Source: a bacterium 210820-DFI.6.37 (lineage in GTDB: Bacteria > Bacillota > Clostridia > Peptostreptococcales > Anaerovoracaceae). Taken from it: a stretch of 64,000 nt of DNA. Shown piece after piece: positions 17,495 through 25,585 of the stretch. The notes below the pieces were generated by a model. It was not told the origin of the DNA. It searched no databases and saw only the letters and a list, made by a program, of their open reading frames with translations. Position numbers and translations under genes: made by a program. The stretch covers positions 1 to 64,000 of the forward strand of contig JAJCKG010000003.1 in NCBI GenBank assembly GCA_020558355.1, given 5' to 3'. Positions within the stretch are counted from its first letter, which is position 1, and every line of letters starts with the position of its first letter.

Positions 17495-17649
17495 GATTTT
17501 TCTCCTTGTGTAAGTTTCTCTTTGTAAAATGTATTCTTAGTCATTCTATTATAAAACGCGCTTTTCGGCAAGGGGCGGCAGGCGGCATTTGTCAGAGCTC
17601 GCATGGAAAAGCGGCTTTACTGGGGCAAATCAGCTTTCCGAAATACGGC

Positions 17650-18125
17650 CCCGTCGCCTTTCCCCTGCTTTTCCGCCAAATGGCGACCGAACCCGGGCCG
17701 CATCCCGCAATCTGGCGACGCACTGGCAGGCCGGAGCGCAATCCCGTCGCCTCCCCTCCGCTTTTCCGCCAAATGGCGACCAAATCCAGGCCGCGTCCCG
17801 CAAGCTGGCGACACACTGGCAGGCCGGAGCGCAATCCCGTCGCCTCCCCTCCGCTTTTCCATCAAATGGCGACCGAGCCCAGGCCGCACCCCACAATCTG
17901 GCGACACATTGGCAGGCCGGAGCGCAATCCCGTCGCCTCCCCTCCGATTTTCCGCCAAATGGCGACCAAATCCGGGCCGCGTCCCGCAAGCTGGCGACAC
18001 ACTGGCAGGCCGGAGCGCAATCCCGTCACCTCTCCTCCGCTTTTCCGCAGAATGGCGACCGAACCCGGGCCGCGTCCCACAATCTGGCGACACGCTGGCC
18101 GGCCGGAGCGCTTCCGCGTCCGGCT
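17650..18125 (-). repeat. 93-bp tandem repeat array A (heptamer family), about 5 units
   Basis: TGGCGAC recurs at 17681, 17774, 17867, 17960 and 18053, an exact 93-bp period. Within each unit a second TGGCGAC lies 32 bp on and a GTCGCC 65 bp on; the distance from GTCGCC to the next TGGCGAC is 28 bp. This is the exact reverse complement of the geometry in arrays B, C and D, so the array is placed on the minus strand. Units are about 90% alike. Several frames stay open only because 93 is divisible by three and stop codons are rare in GC-rich sequence; no ribosome site supports translation. Confidence 0.95.
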
Positions 18126-18231
18126 CTATTCCAGCAGAGAAATAAGGACCCGGTCCGGCAGCGCGCCAGCAAGGTCCTGTTTTTGTTTTATCGATCCGAT
18201 TTTGATTCCATTTATCTATGACGCTTCTCCG

Positions 18232-18675
18232 CTACAGCAATTCTTCCAGAATGTCGCAGGCGCAGCAGGCCAGCTGGGGACATTTTGTTACCAGCAGCTG
18301 CTCTTCCCTGATCTTTTCCAGCTCCTCTTCCTTGCTCAGATCATATCCCAGAATTTCCTTGCAGATCAGGCTTCCATTCTGCGCTGTAAATTCTTTTTCA
18401 AACGCTTCTCTTACAGCCAGCATCTTATTCTTGCTTTCTTCATCGCCCAGCTTGAAATGCCCGTATTTCAGGCCGATCGCCATGAGCGCCCCGGTTACGC
18501 ATCCGCAGGTTTCACCCTTCCACATTCCGCCGCCGAAGGCCGCCGCGATTTTCATTGCGGTATCTTTATCGTATCCTATCAGCTCCGCGCCATATCCGAA
18601 GACTACCTGAGAACAGTCCAGTCCTCCAGCAAAACATTCCAAAGCTTTTTCTTCATTCATTTCTACCATTGCCAT
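18232..18675 (-). CDS. C-GCAxxG-C-C family redox/metal protein
   Basis: The 147-residue protein fits the C_GCAxxG_C_C family well: GGLDCSQVVFGYGAELIGYD, AAAFGGGMWKGETCGCVTGA, then NGSLICKEILGYDLS and KCPQLACCACDILEELL. The spaced cysteines probably bind a metal centre. It is larger and closer to the family consensus than the copy at 16338-16712. GGAGG lies nine bases before the ATG. It begins the leftward gene series ending with mobB and is divergent from the hydroxylase gene, with its leader RNA between them. Confidence 0.88.
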   Translation of the reverse strand: MAMVEMNEEKALECFAGGLDCSQVVFGYGAELIGYDKDTAMKIAAAFGGGMWKGETCGCVTGALMAIGLKYGHFKLGDEESKNKMLAVREAFEKEFTAQNGSLICKEILGYDLSKEEELEKIREEQLLVTKCPQLACCACDILEELL

Positions 18676-18949
18676 AATGCAGTTCCTCCATTTCCTTTGT
18701 TGGGAAAGTTGTATTTCAATTCTATATTAGACTAAGTCCAATTTATTTTCAATTCTTTTTGGATTTTTCCATAATTTTAAAACAATTCAGAATTCAGCTA
18801 TTTAATACCATCAAACACCGCAAACTTGTACCAAAATCAAAACTTACTTAGTTGACAGTCCTGTAAAGCAACTGATAAAATATCAATTAAGAAGTAACAA
18901 TTCAATACACAATCCGATTTCTGGTTCCTACGGCCAATAATCAGGCTAT

Positions 18950-19124
18950 GGGGCCGGGAACGATGGGTTCATATGGAAACATATGAGCCTCCCGCGTTTG
19001 GAAAGGTATGTGTATCTGTTGTTTCAGAGAAGCTGCGGACCCGGATCAAGGTCCTGCCGCCGCGTCCACAGAAGCATTTGTATTTACAGGCCTTTTCACA
19101 AACGCGTGAAAAGGCCTTTGTTAT
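18950..19124 (+). ncRNA. Moco-type riboswitch candidate upstream of the molybdenum hydroxylase, with terminator
   Basis: Conserved blocks GGGAACGATGGGTT (18956), GGAAAC, GAGCCTCCCG, TTTGGAAAGG, TGTAT and GCCGCCGCG match, in order, the minus-strand leader at 9962-10140. A perfect 12-bp terminator stem follows (AGGCCTTTTCAC at 19088-19099 and its complement at 19106-19117), then TTTGTTATT. It precedes the molybdenum hydroxylase ATG by about 50 bp, the location expected of the Moco/Tuco RNA class. Ligand binding would decide whether transcription passes the terminator. The class assignment is from memory of the motif. Confidence 0.7.
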
Positions 19125-19176
19125 TGGATGTGAAACGTTAAAGTATATTCAATGAATTAATTGGAGGCAAATTATT

Positions 19177-22092
19177 ATGAAATTGAGAAAAATGACGTTA
19201 AACATCAATGGTGCCGACCGTATGTTCATCTGTGATCCCGCAAAGGATACCCTTGCGGATGTAGTCAGACGTTTGGGGCTGACCGGCACAAAAGTAGGCT
19301 GCGGCAGCGGGGTCTGCGGATCCTGTAATGTGATCCTCAATGGTAAAGTTGTTCGTTCCTGTATGCAGAAAATTGCAAAAATTGATGAGTACAGTGAGGT
19401 CATCACCATCGAGGGAATCGGCGCGCCTAGATATCTTCACCCAATTCAGGTTGCGTTCATGCACGCCGGCGCGGTGCAGTGCGGCTTTTGTATCCCTGGA
19501 TTTATCGTTTCCACTTACGCGCTGCTGCAGGAAAATCCGAATCCTACCAGAGAAGAGGTCAGAGACTGGTTCCACAAGAAGAGAAATATCTGCCGCTGCA
19601 CAGGCTACAAGCAGATTGTTGACGCGGTTATGAACGCCGCAAAAGTAATGCGCGGCGAATGCGCTCTGGAAGATATTATGGTAAAACTTCCTGATGATAA
19701 AGAATACTACGGCAAACCGCTGGTTCGTCCTGCCGCGCTCGCGAAGGTATGCGGGCTTGCGGACTACGGCGACGATATCGAGCTGAAGATGCCGGAAAAT
19801 ACATTGCACGCGGTTTTAGTACAGCCAAAAGTCGCGTTCCACGCTAAGCTGAAGGCGATCCACAAGGAAGAAGCGGAAAAGATGCCTGGCGTATACAAAG
19901 TTGTAACCGCCGCTGACATTGAAGGACCAAACCGCCTCGGCTTTATGCCGTTTACACCGAGAACACTGGCCACCGGACAGTCTCACCCGATTCTGGTAGA
20001 AGACAAAATCTTCAACTATGGTGACGTTGTAGCCCTGGTCGTTGCCGATACAAAAGCGCACGCTCAGGACGCGGCAAAGAAAGTCACCATCGATTGGGAA
20101 CAGCTGCCTGAGTACCGGACTTATCTGGAAGCGGCTATGCCGGACGCTCAGAGGATCCATGAGGATCATCCAAACGTATGGTCCGAACAGCCTACCGTCA
20201 AGGGTGCGGGGCATGATACGCCGGAGCTGATGGATGAAGCTCCATATGTAGTAGAGGGTTCCTTCTATTCCTCCAGAGAGCCTCATATGCCAATTGAGGG
20301 CGATACAGTACAGGCTTACTGGGGCGATGACGGAATGCTGACGGTTCACTGTAAAGCGATGCAGATCTACGCAAACGTAGGCGACATCGCGGAAGCAACC
20401 GGACTTCCGGCAGAAAAGATCCGCGTTATCGAAAACCCTACCGGCGCGACATTTGGCTGGGGTATCGCGGCAGCTACTTACGCAATGGCAGCTATCGCCT
20501 GCATGGCGTGTGATGATATGCCGGTGGCTCTGTCCATTACATATCCTGAATTCATGGCCCTTTCCGGAAAGCGGGCTCCGGCTTACACCAACGGCAGACT
20601 GGCATGTGATGAAGACGGAAAGATCATCGGCGCCGAATGGGATTGCGGTATGGACCACGGCTCCTACAATGAGCTGGGCGACGACCTGATCACAAGACCG
20701 GCCAAGTTCATGTTCTTCCCTTACAACATTCCAAACTGCCTGGGACTGACAAGAGTTGCCTGCACAAACCATAACTACGGAACCGCCTACAGAGGCTACG
20801 GTTCTCCGCAGGCTTACACCGCTTCCGAGGCTCTGATGGATATGATGGCGAAAAAAATCGGCATGGACCCGTTCGATATCCGTTACAAGAATATCGCGAG
20901 ACCTGGTGACACCAACATCAACCAGTATCCGTTCCGGGAATACCCGATGGAAAAGATGATGGATATCTTAAAGCCGATCTATGAAGAAGTAAAAGAACGC
21001 TGCGCGAGAGAAACTACGCCGGAGAAACGCAGAGGCGTCGGCATCGCGTGGGGCGGCTACAATGTAACAGAAGGTATCTTTGACCAGTGTACCGTTGCTC
21101 TGGAACTGATGCCAAACGGCAAGATCGCGAAATACGACACATGGCAGGATCAGGGTCAGGGCGGAGACATCGGCGCGCTGATGACGACTCTGGAAGCGTT
21201 AAAGCCGCTGGGCGTAACCCCGGATGACATCATGCTGATTCAGAACGACTCCAAATACTGTCCTGACTCAGGAGCTACCGCTTCTTCAAGACAGCACTAT
21301 ATGAACAGTAAATCCGTTGTTATGGCGGCGGAGCAGCTGATGAACGCTATGAGAAAACCGGATGGCACATACCGTACCTATGACGAAATGATCGCGGAAG
21401 GCATCCCGACTAAATACGAGACGCAGTACAACAATCCGGAAGATATGACCCTGAAATATCTGGATCCGAACACAGGAAAAGGAAATCCGACACCAGCGTT
21501 TACCTATGCCCTGAATATGGCGGAAGTAGAAGTGGACACCAAGACAGGAAAAGCGACCTGCATCGGCTTCTGGTCTGTTGACGACGTAGGCGTTATTGGA
21601 AATATCGCCGCAGTCGATGGTCAGGCTTACGGCGGTCTGTCTCACTCCATCGGTTTCGCTCTGACAGAAAACTATGAAGATGTGAAGAAGCACAGCAATA
21701 TTGCCGGCGCGGGAATTCCGACGATTAAGGATATTCCTGACAACTTCAATCTGATTCACCACTGCACTCCGAGAAATACCAATCCGTTTGGTTCCTCCGG
21801 AGCGTCCGAGGCGTTCCAGTCCGGCGGACATATGGCGGTTATCAATGCCATCGATAACGCCTGTGGCGTAAGAATCTACGAGATTCCGGCTTATCCGGAA
21901 AAGATCAAGGAAGGTCTTGACAAGCTGGCCAGAGGAGAAGAGGTTCTGCCTCCTAAGAAGTATTTCCTGGGCTCTGATTTCTATGAAGAAATGGAATACA
22001 TCAAGAACAATCCGATGGTCGATCTGTTCGAAGACATGTTCCCGGAAGATAAGGCCGAAACCTACGAACCGATCACGGAGATTCCAGACTAA
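19177..22092 (+). CDS. Molybdenum hydroxylase of the aldehyde oxidoreductase (MOP) type
   Basis: The 971-residue single chain has two [2Fe-2S] domains: Cys42, 47, 50 and 62 form the plant-type cluster, and Cys102, 105, 139 and 141 (CGFCIPG, CRCTGY) the second. A large molybdopterin domain follows directly, without an FAD domain, as in the Desulfovibrio MOP aldehyde oxidoreductase. The probable catalytic base is Glu878 in FGSSGASEAFQSG, and YRGYGSPQ contacts the cofactor. It would hydroxylate an aldehyde or N-heterocycle with water and pass electrons through the clusters; the substrate is unknown. GGAGG ten bases before the ATG supports the start. The Moco-type leader makes expression depend on cofactor supply. 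The flavin/FeS protein downstream is the likely electron partner. Confidence 0.9.
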   Translation: MKLRKMTLNINGADRMFICDPAKDTLADVVRRLGLTGTKVGCGSGVCGSCNVILNGKVVRSCMQKIAKIDEYSEVITIEGIGAPRYLHPIQVAFMHAGAVQCGFCIPGFIVSTYALLQENPNPTREEVRDWFHKKRNICRCTGYKQIVDAVMNAAKVMRGECALEDIMVKLPDDKEYYGKPLVRPAALAKVCGLADYGDDIELKMPENTLHAVLVQPKVAFHAKLKAIHKEEAEKMPGVYKVVTAADIEGPNRLGFMPFTPRTLATGQSHPILVEDKIFNYGDVVALVVADTKAHAQDAAKKVTIDWEQLPEYRTYLEAAMPDAQRIHEDHPNVWSEQPTVKGAGHDTPELMDEAPYVVEGSFYSSREPHMPIEGDTVQAYWGDDGMLTVHCKAMQIYANVGDIAEATGLPAEKIRVIENPTGATFGWGIAAATYAMAAIACMACDDMPVALSITYPEFMALSGKRAPAYTNGRLACDEDGKIIGAEWDCGMDHGSYNELGDDLITRPAKFMFFPYNIPNCLGLTRVACTNHNYGTAYRGYGSPQAYTASEALMDMMAKKIGMDPFDIRYKNIARPGDTNINQYPFREYPMEKMMDILKPIYEEVKERCARETTPEKRRGVGIAWGGYNVTEGIFDQCTVALELMPNGKIAKYDTWQDQGQGGDIGALMTTLEALKPLGVTPDDIMLIQNDSKYCPDSGATASSRQHYMNSKSVVMAAEQLMNAMRKPDGTYRTYDEMIAEGIPTKYETQYNNPEDMTLKYLDPNTGKGNPTPAFTYALNMAEVEVDTKTGKATCIGFWSVDDVGVIGNIAAVDGQAYGGLSHSIGFALTENYEDVKKHSNIAGAGIPTIKDIPDNFNLIHHCTPRNTNPFGSSGASEAFQSGGHMAVINAIDNACGVRIYEIPAYPEKIKEGLDKLARGEEVLPPKKYFLGSDFYEEMEYIKNNPMVDLFEDMFPEDKAETYEPITEIPD

Positions 22093-22137
22093 TTCTGTAT
22101 TTGACTTGATAACAACAAGAAAACGATGTTACAATTT

Positions 22138-22167
22138 TATCGGCTTAAGGATTTCCTTAGGCCGATA
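22138..22167 (+). promoter_or_regulatory. Strong intergenic hairpin between hydroxylase and flavin/FeS gene
   Basis: TATCGGCTTAAGGA pairs with TCCTTAGGCCGATA with one G-U pair and almost no loop. No T run follows, so it is more likely an mRNA stability or processing element, or a partial attenuator, than a full terminator. Confidence 0.5.
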
Positions 22168-22192
22168 ATTGTATGACATGGAGTATAATACT

Positions 22193-24529
22193 ATGAACCG
22201 ATATCTTGAAAATTTTGAACATTGCCTGGAAAGGGAGATTCCCTACTGTGTGGGAGAATGTCCCTTTGATATGGAAATTTTAAATTTTATAGAGAAAGCT
22301 TCCCGGGGATCCATGAAGGCCGCCTTTAAGGTCTATCGCAACGCCACTGGCTTTCCCCGTATCGCAAACGCGCTTTGCCACGCTCCCTGCAAACAGGTCT
22401 GCCCCCGGGCGGATCACGGCGGGGCAGTGGAAATGTCTCTTCTTGAAAAAGCCTCTATTGAGCTGACAAAAGACACTTCCGCTACAGACTATAATATTCC
22501 GCCGAAAAAAGAGAGGATTGCGATTGTCGGGGCCGGGCTTTCCGGCATGGCCGCCCTGCTGCGGCTTTCCACTAAGAAATATACGGTAGAAGTCTTTGAA
22601 AAAACAGACCGGGTCGGCGGCCACCTTTGGGAGAGCCTGGATCCTGAAGTTTTCCAGAAGGATTTCGAAGAGCAGCTGGCTCATCAGGACTACACCCTGC
22701 GTCTGAATGCGGAAATCACGGACCTGACTGAGTTGGAGGGTTTTGACGCTGTCTATATTGCCACAGGCGCCGGGGGCCGGGACTTTGGCCTTTTGGAGGC
22801 AGTGGCCCCTTCCGGCGATACCTTCTGCGTGGAGCAAGGCGGCACCGGCTATTTCGCGGGCGGTCAACTGATTGGAGACACGCCCCTCTACGCCCTTGCC
22901 GGTGGGCTTGCCATAGGCACAGTCATCGATAATTATTTGAAAACCCGCAGCCTCTACTATCCAAAGGGTTCCAGGAAAACCAGAATGTGCTCCGGTATGG
23001 TCCGTGTTGCTGATGAGACTCCGTCAGTGCTCCCCGGTTCCAATCCGGACAGCGCCGGAGCAGGCGGCTATACAAAGGAAGAAGCCGCCGCTGAAGCGTC
23101 CCGCTGCGTCCGGTGCCAGTGCAGAGCCTGTCGGGATCACTGCGATCTGCTGGAATTTGTCGACAAATGGCCGGTCCGGGTCCGGGATGAAATTGTCGCT
23201 ACAACGCTGGAAGGAAAAAGCGAACTGAAGGCCACCCCCGCTAAACGGCTTATGTCCATGTGCAATCAGTGCGGCATATGTAAGGAAGTATGCCCTGAGG
23301 AGATCGATATGGACGGCCTGTTTCTCGCTGGCCGCCAGAAAATGCACGCGCAGGGGAAAATGCCATGGCCTTACCACGATTTCTGGCTCCGGGATATGGA
23401 GCAGGCCAACGGCCCGGAAGGCTGCCTAATCCGCGCTCCAAAAGGATATGAGGGAGATTCCCCTTCTCTGGGCCAGTGCTCTTACGCTCTGTTCCCTGGC
23501 TGTCAGCTGGGCGCGTCGGAGCCGGAGCTGATTGTAAAGCTCTATGACGCGCTTTTGAACCAGCACCCGGATACGGCTATGTTTCTCCAGTGCTGCGGGG
23601 TTCCACTTCTCTGGGCCGGAGACAAGCCCGGATTCGACCATCTGCTGCAGGAAATCCGCAGGCACTGGGAAGCTCTGGGGAAGCCGGTTATGATCATGGG
23701 CTGCATGACCTGCATGAAGCATTTCAAGGAATATCTGCCTGAGCTTCCTGTTGTATCTCTTCCTGAGATTCTGCGGGAGTGGGATATCAGCGGCGGTTGC
23801 TGCGAGGAAACTTACGCGGTGTTCGATCCTTGCTCTTCCCGGGGCGAGGAAGCGGTTCGCCAGGCGGTCCGGGATCTGGCGGAGGATATCGGCGTTACAC
23901 TGGAGCCCCTTGCGGAAAACAACCAATATCTGACCTGCTGCGGATATGGCGGCCACGGCGATATTGCCAATCCGGATTATCGCAAATTCGTAATATCGAA
24001 ACGGGCATCCGAAAGCGAAACACCTTATATCACCTATTGTATCAACTGCCGCGACAGTTTCCTCAGGCAGGGAAAGGAAGCCTGCCATATTCTGGAGCTG
24101 CTCTTTGGCAAAGGAGAAGGGAAGCGGCTTCCAACTGTAACGGAGCGCCAGGAAAACCGCCGCGACCTGAAGGAAACGCTGCTGGAATTCTTCTGGGAGG
24201 AGCATATGGAAATCGAAAGAAAAGAATATCCTGTAACAGTGGAAATCTCACCGGAGCTGAAGGCAAAGCTGGATAAAGACCGTATCCTGGAAGAACAGAT
24301 CCTTCATACGGTAGATTTCTGCCGCCGTCATAACCGGACCATATTAAATGAAGAAACAGGCACCCTTTCCGGTTACTGCGTCATCGGCTACATGACCTAC
24401 TGGGTAGAGTATAAAGCGCTGGATGAAGCAGCAGCTCACTATGAGCTGGTCAACGCTTATTCCCACAGAACGAAAATAGAATTGGAGGCAGTCTGGAATG
24501 GAATCAAACAAGACATTGATCTGCAATAA
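22193..24529 (+). CDS. Flavin-dependent oxidoreductase with FeS-dicluster and CCG domains (DVU_1558-like)
   Basis: The product (778 residues from this start) is modular. It has an N-terminal cysteine domain (CVGECPFDM, CHAPCKQVCPRAD); an FAD/NAD domain with VGAGLSGMAALLRLS and VFEKTDRVGGHLWES but a shortened middle; RCVRCQCRACRDHCDL and CNQCGICKEVCPEEIDM ferredoxin motifs; and two CCG motifs of the heterodisulfide reductase type (CCGVPLLWAGD, CCGYGGHGD). A unique tail contains DKDRILEEQILHTVDFCRRH. It is probably the electron-transfer partner of the hydroxylase, linking it to NAD(P)H, ferredoxin or thiols. The ATG at 22193 has GGAG nine bases upstream; the upstream TTG is less likely. Confidence 0.82.
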   Translation: MNRYLENFEHCLEREIPYCVGECPFDMEILNFIEKASRGSMKAAFKVYRNATGFPRIANALCHAPCKQVCPRADHGGAVEMSLLEKASIELTKDTSATDYNIPPKKERIAIVGAGLSGMAALLRLSTKKYTVEVFEKTDRVGGHLWESLDPEVFQKDFEEQLAHQDYTLRLNAEITDLTELEGFDAVYIATGAGGRDFGLLEAVAPSGDTFCVEQGGTGYFAGGQLIGDTPLYALAGGLAIGTVIDNYLKTRSLYYPKGSRKTRMCSGMVRVADETPSVLPGSNPDSAGAGGYTKEEAAAEASRCVRCQCRACRDHCDLLEFVDKWPVRVRDEIVATTLEGKSELKATPAKRLMSMCNQCGICKEVCPEEIDMDGLFLAGRQKMHAQGKMPWPYHDFWLRDMEQANGPEGCLIRAPKGYEGDSPSLGQCSYALFPGCQLGASEPELIVKLYDALLNQHPDTAMFLQCCGVPLLWAGDKPGFDHLLQEIRRHWEALGKPVMIMGCMTCMKHFKEYLPELPVVSLPEILREWDISGGCCEETYAVFDPCSSRGEEAVRQAVRDLAEDIGVTLEPLAENNQYLTCCGYGGHGDIANPDYRKFVISKRASESETPYITYCINCRDSFLRQGKEACHILELLFGKGEGKRLPTVTERQENRRDLKETLLEFFWEEHMEIERKEYPVTVEISPELKAKLDKDRILEEQILHTVDFCRRHNRTILNEETGTLSGYCVIGYMTYWVEYKALDEAAAHYELVNAYSHRTKIELEAVWNGIKQDIDLQ

Positions 24530-24692
24530 ATGCAAGTGCGCGTTAAAGGAAATGGATACCCAGTTTACTTATCTGGATAAAAAATTTCGTCACAAGGTCC
24601 TTCGCTGCCCGGATTGCGGACAAGTATTCATTTCAGAGGATCTGGCCCGGGGGAAAATGGCGCAGCTCGAAAAATCGCTGGAGGAAAAATAG
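24498..24692 (+). CDS. Small zinc-ribbon-like redox protein (DVU_1557-like)
   Basis: The 64-residue protein has two CxxC pairs, CNKCKC near residue 9 and CPDCGQVF near residue 38, a zinc-ribbon or rubredoxin-like pattern, followed by a charged helix. It overlaps the end of the flavin/FeS gene by 32 bp, so the two are translationally linked. Family members occur in the same cluster in Desulfovibrio. Repeat array B begins about 40 bp after its stop. Confidence 0.8.
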   Translation: MESNKTLICNKCKCALKEMDTQFTYLDKKFRHKVLRCPDCGQVFISEDLARGKMAQLEKSLEEK

Positions 24693-24734
24693 GAGCGGCG
24701 GCGCTCCTTACCCGGGCGGCAGTTCCTTGCGCCG

Positions 24735-25270
24735 CGCCCGGCGGTCGCCCGGAGGCTGGGAGCGCTGGAATTTCGTCGCCATTTGGGACCAAACGGGCGC
24801 CCTGGCGACCGGGGCGCTTTCTTTCCTTCCCGGCGGTCGCCCGGACGGCTGGGTGCGCCGGAATCTTGTCGCCATTTGGGGCCAAATGGGCGCCCTGGCG
24901 ACCGGGGCGCTTTCTTTTCTCCCCGGCGGTCGCCTGGACGGCCGGCAGCGCTGGAAATTCGTCGCCATTTGAGCACAAACGGGCACCCTGGCGACTGGGG
25001 CTCTTTCTTTTCTCCCCAGCGGTCGCCCCGGAGGCCGGGTGCGCTGGGATTTCGTCGCCATTTGAGCACAAACGGGTGCCTTGGCGACCGGGGCTCTTTC
25101 TTTTCTCCCCGGCGGTCGCCCGGACGGCCGGGTGCGCCGGAATTTCGTCGCCATTTGAGCGCAAACGGGCGCCCTGGCGACCGGGGCTCTTTCTTTCCTC
25201 CCCAGCGGTCGCCCCGGAGGCTGGCAGCGCCGGAATTTCGTCGCCATTTGAGCACAAACGGGCACCTTGG
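24735..25270 (+). repeat. 93-bp tandem repeat array B (heptamer family), 6 units
   Basis: GTCGCC occurs at 24775, 24868, 24961, 25054, 25147 and 25240, an exact 93-bp period. In each unit TGGCGACC lies 28 bp after it and a second GTCGCC 61 bp after it. The spacers differ completely from those of arrays A, C and D except for a pyrimidine tract between the reverse and next forward heptamer (CTTTCTTTTC), which C and D also have in altered form. Located between the Mo-hydroxylase cluster and the thiamine operon. Confidence 0.95.
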
Positions 25271-25327
25271 CGACCGGACGGGTGCTAAGGCTGCAAAATT
25301 TTCGTTAAATTTCGCAATTTTCTCTTA

Positions 25328-25356
25328 TTGACAAGCCTGCCGCGCTGCAATATAAT
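25328..25356 (+). promoter_or_regulatory. Sigma-A promoter of the thiamine operon
   Basis: TTGACA (25328-25333) and TATAAT (25351-25356) with a 17-bp spacer: a consensus promoter placed just before the TPP riboswitch. Confidence 0.88.
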
Positions 25357-25368
25357 AAATTTAATTTC

Positions 25369-25455
25369 AGGGGAGCTTGTTTGAGCAGGCTGAGAGGAAG
25401 TAATCCAACTTCGACCCTTTTAACCTGATGTGGGTAATGCCAACGTAGGAAGAAG
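25369..25455 (+). ncRNA. TPP riboswitch (THI element)
   Basis: Hallmark segments are GGGGAGC at 25370, GCTGAGAGGA around 25389, GACCCTTTTAACCTGAT around 25413, and GTGGGTAATGCCAACGTAGG ending near 25450. It precedes thiC, its classical location. A terminator hairpin follows, so high thiamine diphosphate would stop transcription. Confidence 0.96.
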
Positions 25456-25474
25456 GACGAAACTGACTTTTTAT

Positions 25475-25511
25475 TACGGGAAATGCCTATATAGGGGTTT
25501 CCCGTTTTTTA
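25475..25511 (+). terminator. Expression-platform terminator of the TPP riboswitch
   Basis: ACGGGAAA (25476-25483) pairs with TTTCCCGT (25498-25505), followed by a T run, between the riboswitch aptamer and thiC. Confidence 0.88.
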
Positions 25512-25585
25512 TGCCCAGACCCGCCCTTGTCCAGAGCTTCAAAGCTTCTACCCTTGCCCTTACCCGAAAAGAAAGGATAACGAAT

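Noticed and set aside
17506..18735. Long reading frames of up to 409 codons across array A, with a 31-residue repeat
   Set aside because: Frames are open on both strands because the 93-bp unit is GC-rich and divisible by three. No ribosome site fits, the frame runs antisense through a real C-GCAxxG-C-C gene, and array D breaks the three-base period.
19177..22092. Selenocysteine-dependent hydroxylase with in-frame TGA
   Set aside because: The frame is intact without an internal TGA and no SECIS-like hairpin was recognised. Labile selenium, as in some clostridial hydroxylases, cannot be seen from sequence.
24590..25288. Three overlapping frames of 185-224 codons in array B, proline- and arginine-rich
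   Set aside because: Several frames on both strands are equally open and compositionally extreme, and none has a start context. One also overlaps the DVU_1557-like gene antisense.
25430..25585. Upstream in-frame extension of thiC
   Set aside because: It would translate the end of the TPP aptamer and the terminator. The ATG at 25586 has a ribosome site and begins at the family's N-terminus.
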